This document shows positions 1 to 11,142 of a DNA stretch of 64,000 nucleotides, piece after piece. Numbering within the stretch: position 1 is the stretch's first letter; each line of letters starts with the position of its first letter. The translations under genes were made by a program, and so were the position numbers. The stretch covers positions 4,888,001-4,952,000 of the forward strand of contig NZ_LR134352.1 of assembly GCF_900637185.1 (NCBI RefSeq), in the 5' to 3' direction. The notes below the pieces were generated by a model, which was not told the origin of the DNA, ran no database searches, and was given only the letters and a program-made list of their open reading frames with translations. This stretch comes from Nocardia asteroides. GTDB lineage: Bacteria; Actinomycetota; Actinomycetes; Mycobacteriales; Mycobacteriaceae.

Positions 1-941
1 AGGTAGTCCAGGGTGGTCGGCCTGCCGAGCCGGCGGGCCGCGCGCACGCAGTCCCAGGAGCCGCGCGCGGTGAGCACGGCCGGGTCGGTGATGACGGCGT
101 CGCCGTCGCCCGGCTCGGTGCGGCGCGGCGGGCGGGTGCTCATCGCGACCAGGCGCGACAGCCGGGCGCGCAGCGCGGACCGGTGGCAGATCATGTCCAC
201 GATGCCGTGCGCGAGCAGGAATTCGGCGGTCTGGAACCCGGGGGGCAGGGTCTGGCCGATGGTCTGCTGGATCACCCGCGGGCCCGCGAAGCCCAGGCGT
301 GCACCGGGTTCGGCGATGATGATGTCGGTGGAAGTGGCGAAGGAGGCGGCGACGCCGCCGTAGGTCGGGTCGGTGATGATCGAGACGGTCAGCACGCCCG
401 CGTCGTCGAGACGGCGCAGCGCACGGCTGGTCTTGGCCATCTGCATGAGCGCGAGGATGCCCTCCTGCATCCGCGCGCCACCGGAGGCGGTGACGATCAC
501 CAGCGGCGCCCGGTCGGCCAGTGCCGCTTCGGCGGCGGCGGTGACCGCCTCGCCGACGGCGCTGCCCAGGCTGCCACCGAGGAACCGGAAGTCCATGACC
601 GCCAGCACGATCGGCGTGCCGTCGACGGTGCCGCGCACGCAGCGGATCGCCTCGGGCAGACCGGTCGCCCGGCGTGCCTGCTCGGCCCGTTCCGGATAGG
701 GCTTGGTGTCGACGAAGCCGAGCGGGTCGGTGACGGTCGCCGCGGTCGCGATCGGCCGGGCCGAATCCTCGTCCAGGAGCAGGTCGACGCGCTGGTCGGC
801 GGTGAGCATGCCGTGGTCGTCGCATTCGGGGCAGACCCGGTCGGCGCGGTCGTAGCGTTTGCCGTAGACGACCGTCCGGCAGGCCGGGCACAGCAGCCAG
901 GCGGGGCCGAGGGTGGCGGTTCCGGTCTCGACGATGGTCAT
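1..941 (-). CDS. Acetyl-CoA carboxylase carboxyltransferase, beta-alpha fusion (partial)
   Basis: Transfers the carboxyl group from carboxybiotin to an acyl-CoA, giving malonyl-CoA for lipid synthesis in the cytosol. The N-terminus has a zinc ribbon (C18, C21, C37, C40; CPAC and CPEC), as in AccD, followed by the beta-type carboxyltransferase core with [10 protein letters not shown] and a FQTAEFLL stretch near residue 225. Near residue 295 the sequence [16 protein letters not shown] resembles the start of an AccA domain, so this is probably an AccD-AccA fusion. The 3' end lies outside the window. The ATG overlaps the stop of the PfaD-like gene by four bases (ATGA), so the two are translationally coupled. 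Its place at the end of the synthase operon suggests a dedicated supply of extender units (inference). Confidence 0.88.
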   Translation of the reverse strand, partial: MTIVETGTATLGPAWLLCPACRTVVYGKRYDRADRVCPECDDHGMLTADQRVDLLLDEDSARPIATAATVTDPLGFVDTKPYPERAEQARRATGLPEAIRCVRGTVDGTPIVLAVMDFRFLGGSLGSAVGEAVTAAAEAALADRAPLVIVTASGGARMQEGILALMQMAKTSRALRRLDDAGVLTVSIITDPTYGGVAASFATSTDIIIAEPGARLGFAGPRVIQQTIGQTLPPGFQTAEFLLAHGIVDMICHRSALRARLSRLVAMSTRPPRRTEPGDGDAVITDPAVLTARGSWDCVRAARRLGRPTTLDY

Positions 942-2506
942 CGGTCCTCCAGCGGGCGTGGGACGTAGCGGGCACAGGCCGCGGGCAGCCGGACACCGGC
1001 GGTCCGCAGCTGGGCGACCCGGGTCAGGTAGGCGGCGCCCGTCATGAGCTGTCCCGCGATATCGGCGACGGCCCGGTTCTCGGGTGCGGCCAGGTAGGTC
1101 CCCGCCGCCCAGGTGTTGAAGGCGCCCATCGCGGGACCGCACCAGATCTGGTAGTCGGTGACCCGGTCGGCTTCGCCGCGGATGCTCCAGCCCGAGGACA
1201 GGCCGAGGTACCAGCGGAAGACCAGCGCCATCTGCGCCTTCGGGTCCTGTTCGGCCCCGGCCAGCTGGGCGGGATCGCGTTCGGTGAAGTACCGCACGCA
1301 CTCCTGCCACACCTCGTCGAGCGGCCTGCGGAACAGGCTGGACTCGAGCTCGGCGCGCAGTGTCGCGGGCAGGGCGTCGAGGCCGTCGTAGGCGCGGTAG
1401 GTGTCGTAGAGCCGCTGCGCCCTGGCGGCGAACATCGTGCCGCGCCGCAGCACCTGGACCTGCACGCCGAGTTCGAACATGTCCGAGGACGGCGACATGG
1501 CGCAGTCGGCGAATTCGGCCTTGGCCAGCAGGGTCTTGGTGGCGCCGCACTGCGCGGCCTCCACCGCCGACTGGTTGACCGAACCGGTGACCACGTAGGC
1601 CGCGCCGAGCCCGAAGGCGGCGGCGACGGCGTCGGGGGTGCCGATGCCGCCCGCGGCGCCGATCCGCACCCGGTCGGCGCCGGGGACGGTGGCGGCCAGG
1701 CGATCCCGGGCGGCGATCAGTTCGGGCAGCAGGACCGTCAGCGGCCTGCGGTCGGTGTGGCCGCCGGAGTCGGCCTCGGCGGTGATGTCGTCGGCCATCG
1801 GGACGCGCTCGGCGAGCCGGGCCTGGTCGGTGGTGATCCGGCCCGCCGCGACGAGATCGGCCAGCAGTCGCGCGGGCGCGGGTCGCAGGAACAGGTCGGC
1901 CACCTCGACGCGGGACACCTTGGCGATCACCCGGTGCCCGATGGTGATGCCGCCCTGCCGGTCGACCGTGAGGCCGGCGGCCCGGTAGCGCACGACCTCG
2001 GCGGTGAGATCCATGAAGGCCGAGGCCTCCACGCAGCGCACGCCGTGCCGCAGGCAGGCATCGACGATGGCGCGTTCCAGCGCCGGTTCGCTGGGACTGT
2101 GGATGAGGTTGCAGGCGAACGGTTGTCCGCCGAGTTCTGTGGCCAGTTCGCCCAGCGCCGAGTCGACGACGGCCGGTGCGACGCCGGCCGCGCCGTAAGC
2201 GGCCAGGTAGCCGTGGCGGGCCATGGCCTTCACCAGGGCGGGTGAGGCGATGCCGTTGGCCATCGCGCCCGCCGCGTAGGCGGACCGGACGCCGTGCGCG
2301 GCGCGGAAAGCGCTGTCGCCGAGGTGTTCCGGCGGCAGCGGTGCCACGGCCGCGAGCACCTGGGCTCCGGCCGCCACGGCCTGGTCGGCGGTGGCGCCGA
2401 CGCGACCGTCGGCGCGGACGATCCAGACCGGGGCGTCCAGGTCCAGCAGCAGGGCGGTGATCTCCGCGGCGGTGCTCGCCACCGCAGCGGTGCGCATCGT
2501 GGTCAT
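938..2506 (-). CDS. PfaD-like trans enoyl reductase (FMN, nitronate-monooxygenase superfamily)
   Basis: About 522 residues. The TIM-barrel reductase family includes PfaD of polyunsaturated fatty acid synthases and acts in trans to reduce enoyl-ACP intermediates. Supporting stretches are [17 protein letters not shown] (flavin phosphate region), [17 protein letters not shown], and a C-terminal [18 protein letters not shown] typical of PfaD. I chose the ATG at 2506 because it follows directly on the stop of the dehydratase gene (TGATG). The frame is open further upstream, but that part is out of frame with the real neighbour. The 3' end overlaps the carboxyltransferase start. The PfaD family call is secure; the substrate is unknown. 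Confidence 0.9.
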   Translation of the reverse strand: MTTMRTAAVASTAAEITALLLDLDAPVWIVRADGRVGATADQAVAAGAQVLAAVAPLPPEHLGDSAFRAAHGVRSAYAAGAMANGIASPALVKAMARHGYLAAYGAAGVAPAVVDSALGELATELGGQPFACNLIHSPSEPALERAIVDACLRHGVRCVEASAFMDLTAEVVRYRAAGLTVDRQGGITIGHRVIAKVSRVEVADLFLRPAPARLLADLVAAGRITTDQARLAERVPMADDITAEADSGGHTDRRPLTVLLPELIAARDRLAATVPGADRVRIGAAGGIGTPDAVAAAFGLGAAYVVTGSVNQSAVEAAQCGATKTLLAKAEFADCAMSPSSDMFELGVQVQVLRRGTMFAARAQRLYDTYRAYDGLDALPATLRAELESSLFRRPLDEVWQECVRYFTERDPAQLAGAEQDPKAQMALVFRWYLGLSSGWSIRGEADRVTDYQIWCGPAMGAFNTWAAGTYLAAPENRAVADIAGQLMTGAAYLTRVAQLRTAGVRLPAACARYVPRPLEDR

Positions 2507-4644
2507 CACGCGCCCCGATCCACGAGTTCGACGGCCAGATCGGTGACTTCGTAGATCCGCAGGCCCGGTTTCCACAGCGAGCCGTCCACCACCGCGATCA
2601 CCCCGTGCGGCCCGCGGCGCAGCTCCTTGATGTGCGCCTCGAGTTCGACGGTGCCGTCGGTGGGCAGGAACTGGCCGCGGTAGCGCCAGCTGAACGGGAT
2701 GTCGGCCGGGATCCGGAACACCGGGTCGGCCATGCCCGCGGTGTGGCCCGCGTCGACGAGCCATTCCTGCACGGCGTGGATCACCGATTCCACGCCCAGC
2801 GAGCCGGGGATGACCGGGTCGAGGTGGAAGTGGCGGGCGAAGAACCAGTCGTCGGGATCGATGGCGCGCAGCGAATGCAGATATCCCGCACCGTGTTTCC
2901 CGCCGCCGTCGACGACCTCGACGCGGTCGATCAGGGTCAGTGCGCGGCGCGAGCACAGCGGCGCGGCGGGGTCGGCGCGGCGAGCGGCCACGTCGATCGT
3001 CCGGACCGGCGCCTGCGGGTTCTCGGCCAGCCACGACGGGGCGGGACGGCCGGCGTCCAGACCGGTCTGGTTGGCCAGGGCCTCGTCGCTGAAGTAGCCG
3101 AACATGGTCTCGCCCGTGTAGAACGGTTCGCCGTCGACGCTGAGCGTGTAATCGAAGGTCTGTAGCGAGGATCCGGGCAGGATCGTCGTCGACAGCATCC
3201 GGGAGGACTGCTCGATCGTGCGGTCGCGCAGGTCCACCTGCCGCAGCACCGTGGCCGTTCCGCCCAGGTTGCGCAGGCTCAGGGTGACGCCGGGCTGGGT
3301 CAGGGTCGGCCCGGCGTAGTAGCCCATGAGCAGCGCCGCCTGCAACGAGGTCTCCATGTACACGAAGTGCGGCATGGAGTCGTTGGCCGTGTCGGCGTAG
3401 TACCAGGAGTCGGCGGGCGAGTCGTACTCGGTGGTGTAGGACGCGGCGTCGAGAGTGCCTCGGGCACCGTCGAAGTCGCGGACCCGGTCGACCAGGAGCA
3501 GGCCGCCGGTGGGCAGGCGGGTCGCGCGCACGCCGGTGTACTCCGCGAACTCCGGGCCCATCGCGATCGCCTGGTCGCCACGGGCGAGGTGCGTCATGTG
3601 GAACTCGTTGAGCAGCAGGCTCGGTGCCGCCTGGCCGGGGCCGACACCGGCGCCCGCAGGCTCGGCGACGGTGACCTGGACCGCCACGCTCGGCTCGCCA
3701 CCGGCGAAGCTCGCGGTGGCGGCCACATACGGACGGGGAACCAGATCCAGGCTGGTGACGACGAGTTCCACCGTGCCCTGGGTCGCGCCGGACACCGCCG
3801 GGGTCGCCCCGCTCAGCGTGCTGCCCGACAGGCACAGGTGCATACCGGTGAACAGGGCGAACACCTCGGCGGCCTGGCGCGCCGCCGCGCCGGGCGCACC
3901 GTCGTAGCGGGCGACGACGCGACCGTCGCCGGTCCCGCCGTAGAGCTCGATCGACTCGATCCCGGTGAGTACCAGCGGTTCTCCGGCGGCCAGCCGGACG
4001 GCCACTTCGACACCGTGGCGCTGGTGCCCCGGCCCGAAGACCTCGGCCACCGCGCCCTGCGCCAGCAATTCCAGTGCCGCGCGGTCGAGCTGGGTCCGCC
4101 CGGTGCGCGCCAGCGGCTTGAACGCACCTTCCCTGGCGACAATCCCCGCGGCAGCCGAGGTGATCGGCAGGTGGTCGTCGGCCGCTGCCTGCCGGTTGCC
4201 CGAAAACCGAGCCGACTCGGCCGCCGAGCCGCGACTGCCGGTCGGTGTCGCCCCGTCGCCTGCCGGGTGAGCCGCGTCCGGTGCGCCGAACGCGGTTCGG
4301 CTGCTGTGGGAGGACGCGGCGCCGCTGGTGAGAGCGAGCTGCCGACCGCCGGACGCGGTGTCGGCGGCCGTCCCCGTCGCCCGCTGCCACAGGGCGCGCT
4401 GGAGCGCGACCTGCGCGCCGAGCGCGGCGCGGTGGGCGGCGACGAGGCCGGTGCGCAGCTCGCCGATCGGGCCGAGGGCCGCCTCGGTGACCGGCGCGGC
4501 CGGGTACGGCGCGACTTCGGAGGTGGGCGCGGGCGGCGCTGCCTGCGCGGTGGACGTCGGGGACGGCGCTGCCTGCGGCACCGGACGGGCGTCGACCGCG
4601 CCGACCGGGTCGAAGGCGATGCCGTCGAAATCGAGGACTGTCAT
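2506..4644 (-). CDS. PfaC-like double hotdog dehydratase (DH-DH only)
   Basis: About 712 residues: a Pro/Ala/Thr-rich N-terminal linker (roughly 1-180), then two FabA-like hotdog domains. The second (about residues 540-690) carries [18 protein letters not shown], the catalytic-His FabA/PfaC signature. The first has the related [13 protein letters not shown] segment, but no His at the position where the second has one, so it may be structural or use a different substrate. Canonical PfaC begins with KS and chain-length-factor domains; these are absent here. The ATG overlaps the stop of the PfaA-like gene (ATGA). The likely role is dehydration or isomerisation of beta-hydroxyacyl intermediates made by the PfaA-like protein. 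Confidence 0.85.
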   Translation of the reverse strand: MTVLDFDGIAFDPVGAVDARPVPQAAPSPTSTAQAAPPAPTSEVAPYPAAPVTEAALGPIGELRTGLVAAHRAALGAQVALQRALWQRATGTAADTASGGRQLALTSGAASSHSSRTAFGAPDAAHPAGDGATPTGSRGSAAESARFSGNRQAAADDHLPITSAAAGIVAREGAFKPLARTGRTQLDRAALELLAQGAVAEVFGPGHQRHGVEVAVRLAAGEPLVLTGIESIELYGGTGDGRVVARYDGAPGAAARQAAEVFALFTGMHLCLSGSTLSGATPAVSGATQGTVELVVTSLDLVPRPYVAATASFAGGEPSVAVQVTVAEPAGAGVGPGQAAPSLLLNEFHMTHLARGDQAIAMGPEFAEYTGVRATRLPTGGLLLVDRVRDFDGARGTLDAASYTTEYDSPADSWYYADTANDSMPHFVYMETSLQAALLMGYYAGPTLTQPGVTLSLRNLGGTATVLRQVDLRDRTIEQSSRMLSTTILPGSSLQTFDYTLSVDGEPFYTGETMFGYFSDEALANQTGLDAGRPAPSWLAENPQAPVRTIDVAARRADPAAPLCSRRALTLIDRVEVVDGGGKHGAGYLHSLRAIDPDDWFFARHFHLDPVIPGSLGVESVIHAVQEWLVDAGHTAGMADPVFRIPADIPFSWRYRGQFLPTDGTVELEAHIKELRRGPHGVIAVVDGSLWKPGLRIYEVTDLAVELVDRGA

Positions 4645-7600
4645 CGGGTCCACTCCCTCACCGAGGTCTGGAACTTCTCCGTCAGATCGGGCGTCGTGAG
4701 GACGGTGACGTCCGAGAACCGCTGCAGCACTGTGCCGTCGGTGGCCAGCGCGGTCGCGTCGATCCGGGCTTCGAGCCGGCCGGCGCGGGGGTTGTCGACC
4801 ACCAGCACGAAGGGTTCGGTGGTGGGCAGCGGGTGGTGGTAGTCGATCCGGCCGACGCCCAGCGGCAGGCAGGCCGCGCCGAGCAGGCGGTGTCCCAGGA
4901 TCGGTGGGCCCTGCAGGATCAGGTCGGCGGCGACCGGATCGTGCAGGCGGCCCGCGTAGGCGCCGTCGGCGACCGGGCCGGTGGGCAGGAAGCACTCCAG
5001 GACGATCGCGCTGTCGCTCTCGGACCGGATGGCCCGCAGGCCCTGCAACGCGGGGGCGTGGAACTGGATCGCGTCGGTGTAGATCCGGTCGGCACCGGTG
5101 CCGGGACCGGCCACGATCGACCGGCGGCCCGCCGCCTCGGGTTCCGCCGCGAGCAGCAGGGTCGCCCGGAAATGGGCGGCCTTGTCGCCGAAGACCGTGG
5201 CGCGCAGCGCGGTGCGGCCGTCGACGTCGGCGAGCGGTTCGAGCTCGATCTCCAGCGCGGTGACCGGATGGTCGAACACCAGTCCCTTGAGCACCTGGTA
5301 GTCGCGGACCCCGATCACGGTGTGGCCCGGCCGGGTCCGCTCCGCGAGGTTGACCATCGCGCCGAGCCCGAAGGTGGCGGGCAGCACGATGTGCTCGCCG
5401 ATCCGGTGCGCGGCGATGACGGGTTCGTCGACCAGACCGGTGACGTCGCGGCGGGCCCGCACGGGTGCCGCCGGGCGCTCACCCGTCGACAGCGCGGTGG
5501 CCGCGCCGACCAGCAGGACCGGTTCGGGCCTGCGCGCGGTGGTGAACTGGGTGGTGAACGCGGCGGCGCCGGCGGCGGGCGCGAGCAGCGGGATGCCGCG
5601 GCCACGGAAGTACTCGCGCAGGTCGTCGGTCACCATGCCGCCGTCCCAGGCGCCCCAGTCCAGCGCGGTGACGCGGTGTCCGGGATGCCTGCGCCGCCAG
5701 CTCACCGCGAAGCGGCACAGTGCCTCGTTCGCGGCGGCGTAGTCGGCCTGCCCGGAATTGCCGAACAGCCCGGCCACCGAGGTGAACAGCACCAGGTCCC
5801 TCGGCTCCCCCACCGCGGCCAGGACCGCGGCGAGGCCGCCGATCTTGGGACGCAGCACCCGGCTGATCGACTCGGCCGTCTTGTCGGGGATCAGGGAGTC
5901 GGCCAGCACACCGGCCCCGTGCACGACGCCGGTGACGGTGTCGCGCCACGGCGCGAGCGCTGTGGCGAGGGCGTCCGCGTCGGTGGCGTCGACGGCCAGG
6001 TACTCGGCGCGATCACCGAGAGTGTTCAGGGTGGAACGGATTTCGCGCACCGCGCGGATCTCCCCGCACGCCCGATCGATGTCCTTCGGCTTCACCCCGG
6101 TCCCCGCCAGGGCGCGCACTGCGGCGGGTTTGAGGTCGCCCTCGGCGATCCCCGCCGCCCAGGCCGGCTCGTCGGTGAGCTGCGTCCGGCCGAGCAGGAC
6201 GAACCGGGCGTCGCTGTGCTCGGCGAGGGCGAGCACGCAGGTGGCGGTGACGCCCCTGGCACCGCCGGTTACCAGCAGCACGTCATCCGCGGTGAGCAGC
6301 GAAGGCGCGAAGTCTCTTCCAGCAGTGGCGGTCTCGCTGATGCGTGCCGAGGAGCCGGACCGCGTCCCCCGGCCGACGGCCTCGGTGGTGCGCGCCGAGG
6401 CAGCGAGTGCCGGTCCAGCGCTCACGATCTCGGTGGTGACCGCCGGTTTGTGGGTGCTCGGCACCGGGGTGCGGCGGCGGCCGGAGCCGTCGACGCCCAC
6501 CTCGACGGTGTCGATCGCCGCGTCGCACAGTTCCTCGAGCACGATCTGGGCCACCCGCCCCGGTGTCGCCGCGGGAGCGATGTCGAGGGCTCGGCAGAAC
6601 AGCGCCGGTTCCTCGGCGGCCAGCGTCTTCACCAGGCCGCCGAGGCCGCCGAGCAGCGCGGGCACCGGCTCGGCGTCACCGAGCAGTCCCAGGTGCCCGT
6701 CCAGCCGGGTGACGGTGACATAGCCCGCCCTGGCACTCGCCCCACGCAGCGCGGGCAGCACCCGGCCGGTCAGCAGAATCGCCTCGGTCAGGATGCGTTC
6801 GGCCTGCGCCCACTCCGACGCGACGCCAGCCACGACCACGCACACATCCGCCGAGCCGTGCACGGCCTCGGCCGCGCCGACCCGCTGGACGGTCCAGCTG
6901 CGTTCGCGCAGTGCGTCTTCGATCGCCTCGACGTCGGTCTCGGCGGAGTCGTCCAGGCAGACCACCAGTGCGCGACCCGCCGGGCGATACGGGTCGACCG
7001 CGAGGTCGACCGGGGCCAGCTCGACGAGTTCGACGACGTGCCGCGGCGTTTCGGCCGCGGCCTCAGCTTTTGGGTGGACATCACCCCCGGCCAGCTCGGC
7101 CACGATCTGATCCAGCGAACGGAGGGTGCCCAATTGCTCGGGTCCCAGACTGGGCAGGTTCGGAAACCGTTCCTGCAGGGCGCCGATCACCTGGACCCGC
7201 TTGATCGAGTCCACGCCCAGATCCGCTTCCAGGTCCATGGTCGGATCGACCATCTCGACCGGATAGCCGGTTTTGTCGGCGACTACTTCCCGCAGCGCCT
7301 GCCGCAGGGTGTCGGCGGTGGTGGCACCGTCGGCCGTGGCGGCCCCGGCGCCGGCGGGCGCGACGGTGGCGGGCGCAGCGGGAGCGCTGTCCGCGGTGGC
7401 GAGCAGGTCCGCGATCTGGTCCAGGGTGCGCAGGGTGCCCAGCTGCTCGGGGCCGAGGCTGGGTAGCGACGGGAAGCGTTCCTGCAGCGCGCCGATGACC
7501 TGCACGCGCTTGATCGAGTCGACGCCGAGGTCGGCCTCGAGATCCATGGTGGGATCCACCATCTCGACCGGGTAGCCGGTCTTGTCGGCCACGACTTGCC

Positions 7601-10600
7601 GCAAGGCGGCGCGCACGGCCTCACCGCTGATCGCGCCGTCGGCAGCGGACTGCGCCACCGCGACACCGGACTGCGGCGCGGTAGCGGACCGCGCGACCGC
7701 GGCAGCGTGCTGCGCCCGGTCCGCATAGTCGGACACCGCAGCAATGGACTGCGGCACCGTAGCTACAGGCCGCTGGGCGGAAGCCGCCGGAACCGCCGCG
7801 AGAGCAGCACCATCGACGTCCGGTGCGACCGGCGTCGCGTGCCCGTTCCCGTCGACAGGTGCGTGGGCCGGTGCACCGATCGCGGGCACCGCGGGCGCGG
7901 CGGTGATCGCCCGGGGCGCGGGCCGGGTGACGGCGACCGTGCGAGGCCCGGCGACCGGCGCACCACCCTCGAGCTCGGCCAGCTGGGCGAGCACATCACT
8001 GGCACGCGAGTGGCTTTCGCTGATGGCGATGCCGTGGTCCTTGACCGCTTCGATGGCGCGCAGGGTGTTCTCGTCGAGCGCGCCGTTGCTCAGCGCGCTC
8101 GCCAGACCGCGGGCCAGGTCGAGCTGGCCGTCCAGGTATTGCCGGTGCGTGTCGAGGTGCTGCACCAGGGCGGTGTCGAGCGAGTCGGTCGTCCGGTGTT
8201 CGGACGGGCCGGGGGCGGGGGTGGTCACGAGCTGTTCCTCCACGATCGGTGGCACCACAGGCTGGTGCGGGGATGCGGGCACCTCGAGGTGCACGCGGTA
8301 GCCGTCGGACAGGGCCGCGGCGTGGGCCGCGCGGCGGCTGTCGGGCACGTATTCGGGGGCCGAGAGGGTGACGGTCATGCGGTCGGCCGCCGGAGCAGGC
8401 CGCAGGTCGCCGGTCGCGGCGTACCGGTTGATGCCGGTGATCTCGACACCGAGGACGGCCAGGCGAACGGCGGCGCGCTTGAGGGCGACGTCGCCGTTGC
8501 CGATGGGTCCGGTGTCGGTGGCGAAGGCGATCACGTCGTCGCCGAGGGTGCGGCGCACCAGCGAGGTGAGCACCTGCTTGGGGCCGCATTCGACGAAGAC
8601 CGTGCAGCCGTCGGCGTGCATGGCGCGCAGCGCGTCGACGAACTCGACCGGCTGACTGAGCTGGGCGGTGAGCGTCGCCCGGTTGGCGGCCACGTCGGCG
8701 CCGTAGGACGCGCCCGCGGTGTCGGCGTAGACCGGGGCGTCGGGCTCGGTGATGTCGACCTGGGCGACGGCGGCGCCGAATTCGGTGACGGCGTGCGCGA
8801 CGTAGGGCGTGTGGAACGCCGCGGCGACCGGTAGATCCCGTGTCGCCCATCCCTTCTCGGTGCTGCGCGCGGTGAACGCCGCGATGCCCGCCGGGCCACC
8901 GCCGACCACGATCTGGTCGGGCGCGTTGTGGTTGCAGATCCACACGTCGTCGAGGTCGGCCAGCACCTCGGCGACGTCCTCGCGCGGTGCGTTGACGGCC
9001 ACCATGGTGCCCGCCTCGGCATCGTCGGCGACGGTCATCGCCTCGCCCCGCGCCCGGGCCAGCGCGAAGAAGTCCTCGGTGCGCAGCGCGCCCGAGGCCC
9101 ACAGCGCGGTCAGTTCACCGAAGCTGTGGCCGAGGTAGCCGTGCGCCCGCAGACCGAACTCGGTCAGCACGCGGAACTGGCCCGCGGCGAGCGCGCCGAT
9201 GGCGGGCTGCGCGAATTCGGTACGGCGCAGCGCGGTTTCCTGCTCGGCGCGAACCTGCTCGGTGAACGCGGGCGGCGGGAAGACCACCGCGCCCACGCGC
9301 TGGGCGGCGCCGGTGAACGCGGCGTTGGCGGCGTCGAAGGCCGCGCCGACGGGCGGGTTGTTGAGCGCGGTGTCCAGGCCCATGTCCACGTACTGGCTGC
9401 CCTGGCCTGCGAACAGCACGCCGACCTTCGGCGCGGGCAGCGCGGCGGCGCGGAAGTAGACGCCCTCGGGGTGATCCCAGTGCGCCGCGTCGGGATTGCG
9501 CACCAGTTCGTCGACGGCCAGCGTGCGCAGGTCGGCGGCGGTGTCGGCGTCGACGGCGACGAAACCGATCCGGGCGTGGCCGGCGGGGATGTCGCCGCCG
9601 TCGGTGCCGGGGGTGCTGCGCACCACGTCGATCAGCCCGGCCACATCCGGCGCGTGCCACAGGTGCGCGCGCGGCACCCGGTGCAGCACCTGGCCGCGTT
9701 CGCCGTCGGCTTCCTCGAGCACCAGGTGGAAGTTGGTGCCGCCGAAGCCCATCGCCGAGGCGGCGGCCCGGCGCACCGGGCGCTGCGGGTCGCGCACCCA
9801 CGGCCGGGTCCTGGTGTTGACGTAGAACGGGGTGGACGTGGCGTCGACCTCGCTGTTGGGCGCGTCGACATTGATCGTCGAGGGCAGGATCTTCTGGTGC
9901 AGGGCCAGCGCGAGTTTCATCACGCCCGCGGTGCCCGCGGCGCCCTTGGTGTGCCCGATCTGCGACTTCACGCTGCCCAGCGCGGCGAACCCCGTCTCCG
10001 AACTCGCGTCGGCGAGCAGGCCTTTCAGCGCGGTCAGCTCGGTCTTGTCGCCGACGGCGGTGCCGGTGGCGTGCGCCTCGATCAGCTCCACGTCGGCGGG
10101 CGAGCACTCGGCGTCGGCGTAGGCGCGCTCCAGCGCCACCCGCTGCCCGGCGGCGACCGGGGCGTAGATGCTCTTGGCGCGGCCGTCGCTGGAGGATCCC
10201 AGACCGCGGATCACCGCGTAGATCCGGTTGCCGTCGCGGCGCGCGTCGGACAACCGGCGCAGTGCCAGCATGGTGATGCCCTCACCCAGCAGGGTGCCGT
10301 CGGCCTCGGCCGAGAACGGGCTGATCCGGCCGGTCGGCGACAGCGCGCCGACCTTGCTGAAGCACAGATAGATGAAGATCGAGTTCTCGGTGTCGACGCC
10401 GCCGGTGATCATCATGTCGGCGCGGCCGTCCTGCAGTTCGGCGATCGCGGTGCGGATGGCGGCCAGCGAGGCCGCGCACGCCGCGTCGACGGTGCAGTTC
10501 ATGCCGCCGAGCCCGAGCCGGTTGGCGACGCGGCCCGCCACCACGTTGGCGAGCAGGCCGGGGAAGGAGTTCTCCTCCCACGGCGCGAACGCGGCGACGA

Positions 10601-11108
10601 ATCGGCGCGAGATCTCCGCGACATCGCTGTCGGACAGGCCGACCGAGCGGGCCGCCTCCGCCAGCACCGGGGTCGACAGGCGCGCGGCCAGCGGATGCAT
10701 CAGCGGCACCGGGCCGGTGGTGCCCAGCACCACGCCGGTGCGCGCCGGGTCGTACCACTGCGAGCCGGTCGCGCCCGCGTCGATCAGCAGATCCCGCGCC
10801 ACCCCCAGGCTCAGGGTCTGCATGGTGCTGGTGACCTCGAGCTGGTTCGGCGGCAGGCCGAACTCCAGCGGATCGAACTCCACATCGGGCAGGAAGGCGC
10901 CACGGCGCGAATAGGTCTTGTCCGGCACCGAGCGGTCGGCGTCGTAGTAGTCGTCCAGGCTCCAGCGCGACGCGGGCACCTCGGCGGTGCAGTCGACGCC
11001 GTCGATGATGTTCTGCCAGTACTCGCGGTGGGTGTGTGCCTGGGGCAGCAGACCCGACATCCCGACGATGGCGATCGGGTCGCGGGCCAGACGTCGTTCG
11101 TCCGTCAC
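4641..11108 (-). CDS. PfaA-like iterative polyketide/fatty acid synthase (KS-AT-ACP-ACP-KR-DH)
   Basis: A 2155-residue multienzyme. Domains in order: ketosynthase (about 8-470; Cys near 210 in VDAACAASL, EAHATGT, GHTKGAAG); acyltransferase (about 560-870; LFAGQGSQY, GHSFGEL); Ala/Pro-rich linker; two acyl carrier domains (phosphopantetheine Ser near 1197 and 1297, both DLGVDSIKRVQ); ketoreductase (about 1600-1860; LLVTGGARGVTA, QADYAAANEAL); and a C-terminal dehydratase-like region to the end. The DSIK carrier motif and the order match PfaA and heterocyst-glycolipid synthases, but with only two ACPs instead of five or six. It starts 34 bases after the SGNH hydrolase stop. It should build a reduced or partly unsaturated chain iteratively with the PfaC- and PfaD-like partners. 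The phosphopantetheinyl transferase is not in the window. Confidence 0.92.
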   Translation of the reverse strand: MTDERRLARDPIAIVGMSGLLPQAHTHREYWQNIIDGVDCTAEVPASRWSLDDYYDADRSVPDKTYSRRGAFLPDVEFDPLEFGLPPNQLEVTSTMQTLSLGVARDLLIDAGATGSQWYDPARTGVVLGTTGPVPLMHPLAARLSTPVLAEAARSVGLSDSDVAEISRRFVAAFAPWEENSFPGLLANVVAGRVANRLGLGGMNCTVDAACAASLAAIRTAIAELQDGRADMMITGGVDTENSIFIYLCFSKVGALSPTGRISPFSAEADGTLLGEGITMLALRRLSDARRDGNRIYAVIRGLGSSSDGRAKSIYAPVAAGQRVALERAYADAECSPADVELIEAHATGTAVGDKTELTALKGLLADASSETGFAALGSVKSQIGHTKGAAGTAGVMKLALALHQKILPSTINVDAPNSEVDATSTPFYVNTRTRPWVRDPQRPVRRAAASAMGFGGTNFHLVLEEADGERGQVLHRVPRAHLWHAPDVAGLIDVVRSTPGTDGGDIPAGHARIGFVAVDADTAADLRTLAVDELVRNPDAAHWDHPEGVYFRAAALPAPKVGVLFAGQGSQYVDMGLDTALNNPPVGAAFDAANAAFTGAAQRVGAVVFPPPAFTEQVRAEQETALRRTEFAQPAIGALAAGQFRVLTEFGLRAHGYLGHSFGELTALWASGALRTEDFFALARARGEAMTVADDAEAGTMVAVNAPREDVAEVLADLDDVWICNHNAPDQIVVGGGPAGIAAFTARSTEKGWATRDLPVAAAFHTPYVAHAVTEFGAAVAQVDITEPDAPVYADTAGASYGADVAANRATLTAQLSQPVEFVDALRAMHADGCTVFVECGPKQVLTSLVRRTLGDDVIAFATDTGPIGNGDVALKRAAVRLAVLGVEITGINRYAATGDLRPAPAADRMTVTLSAPEYVPDSRRAAHAAALSDGYRVHLEVPASPHQPVVPPIVEEQLVTTPAPGPSEHRTTDSLDTALVQHLDTHRQYLDGQLDLARGLASALSNGALDENTLRAIEAVKDHGIAISESHSRASDVLAQLAELEGGAPVAGPRTVAVTRPAPRAITAAPAVPAIGAPAHAPVDGNGHATPVAPDVDGAALAAVPAASAQRPVATVPQSIAAVSDYADRAQHAAAVARSATAPQSGVAVAQSAADGAISGEAVRAALRQVVADKTGYPVEMVDPTMDLEADLGVDSIKRVQVIGALQERFPSLPSLGPEQLGTLRTLDQIADLLATADSAPAAPATVAPAGAGAATADGATTADTLRQALREVVADKTGYPVEMVDPTMDLEADLGVDSIKRVQVIGALQERFPNLPSLGPEQLGTLRSLDQIVAELAGGDVHPKAEAAAETPRHVVELVELAPVDLAVDPYRPAGRALVVCLDDSAETDVEAIEDALRERSWTVQRVGAAEAVHGSADVCVVVAGVASEWAQAERILTEAILLTGRVLPALRGASARAGYVTVTRLDGHLGLLGDAEPVPALLGGLGGLVKTLAAEEPALFCRALDIAPAATPGRVAQIVLEELCDAAIDTVEVGVDGSGRRRTPVPSTHKPAVTTEIVSAGPALAASARTTEAVGRGTRSGSSARISETATAGRDFAPSLLTADDVLLVTGGARGVTATCVLALAEHSDARFVLLGRTQLTDEPAWAAGIAEGDLKPAAVRALAGTGVKPKDIDRACGEIRAVREIRSTLNTLGDRAEYLAVDATDADALATALAPWRDTVTGVVHGAGVLADSLIPDKTAESISRVLRPKIGGLAAVLAAVGEPRDLVLFTSVAGLFGNSGQADYAAANEALCRFAVSWRRRHPGHRVTALDWGAWDGGMVTDDLREYFRGRGIPLLAPAAGAAAFTTQFTTARRPEPVLLVGAATALSTGERPAAPVRARRDVTGLVDEPVIAAHRIGEHIVLPATFGLGAMVNLAERTRPGHTVIGVRDYQVLKGLVFDHPVTALEIELEPLADVDGRTALRATVFGDKAAHFRATLLLAAEPEAAGRRSIVAGPGTGADRIYTDAIQFHAPALQGLRAIRSESDSAIVLECFLPTGPVADGAYAGRLHDPVAADLILQGPPILGHRLLGAACLPLGVGRIDYHHPLPTTEPFVLVVDNPRAGRLEARIDATALATDGTVLQRFSDVTVLTTPDLTEKFQTSVREWTR

Positions 11109-11142
11109 GTAATTTCCTCTCGAAAACGGGCAGTCGCGACGC

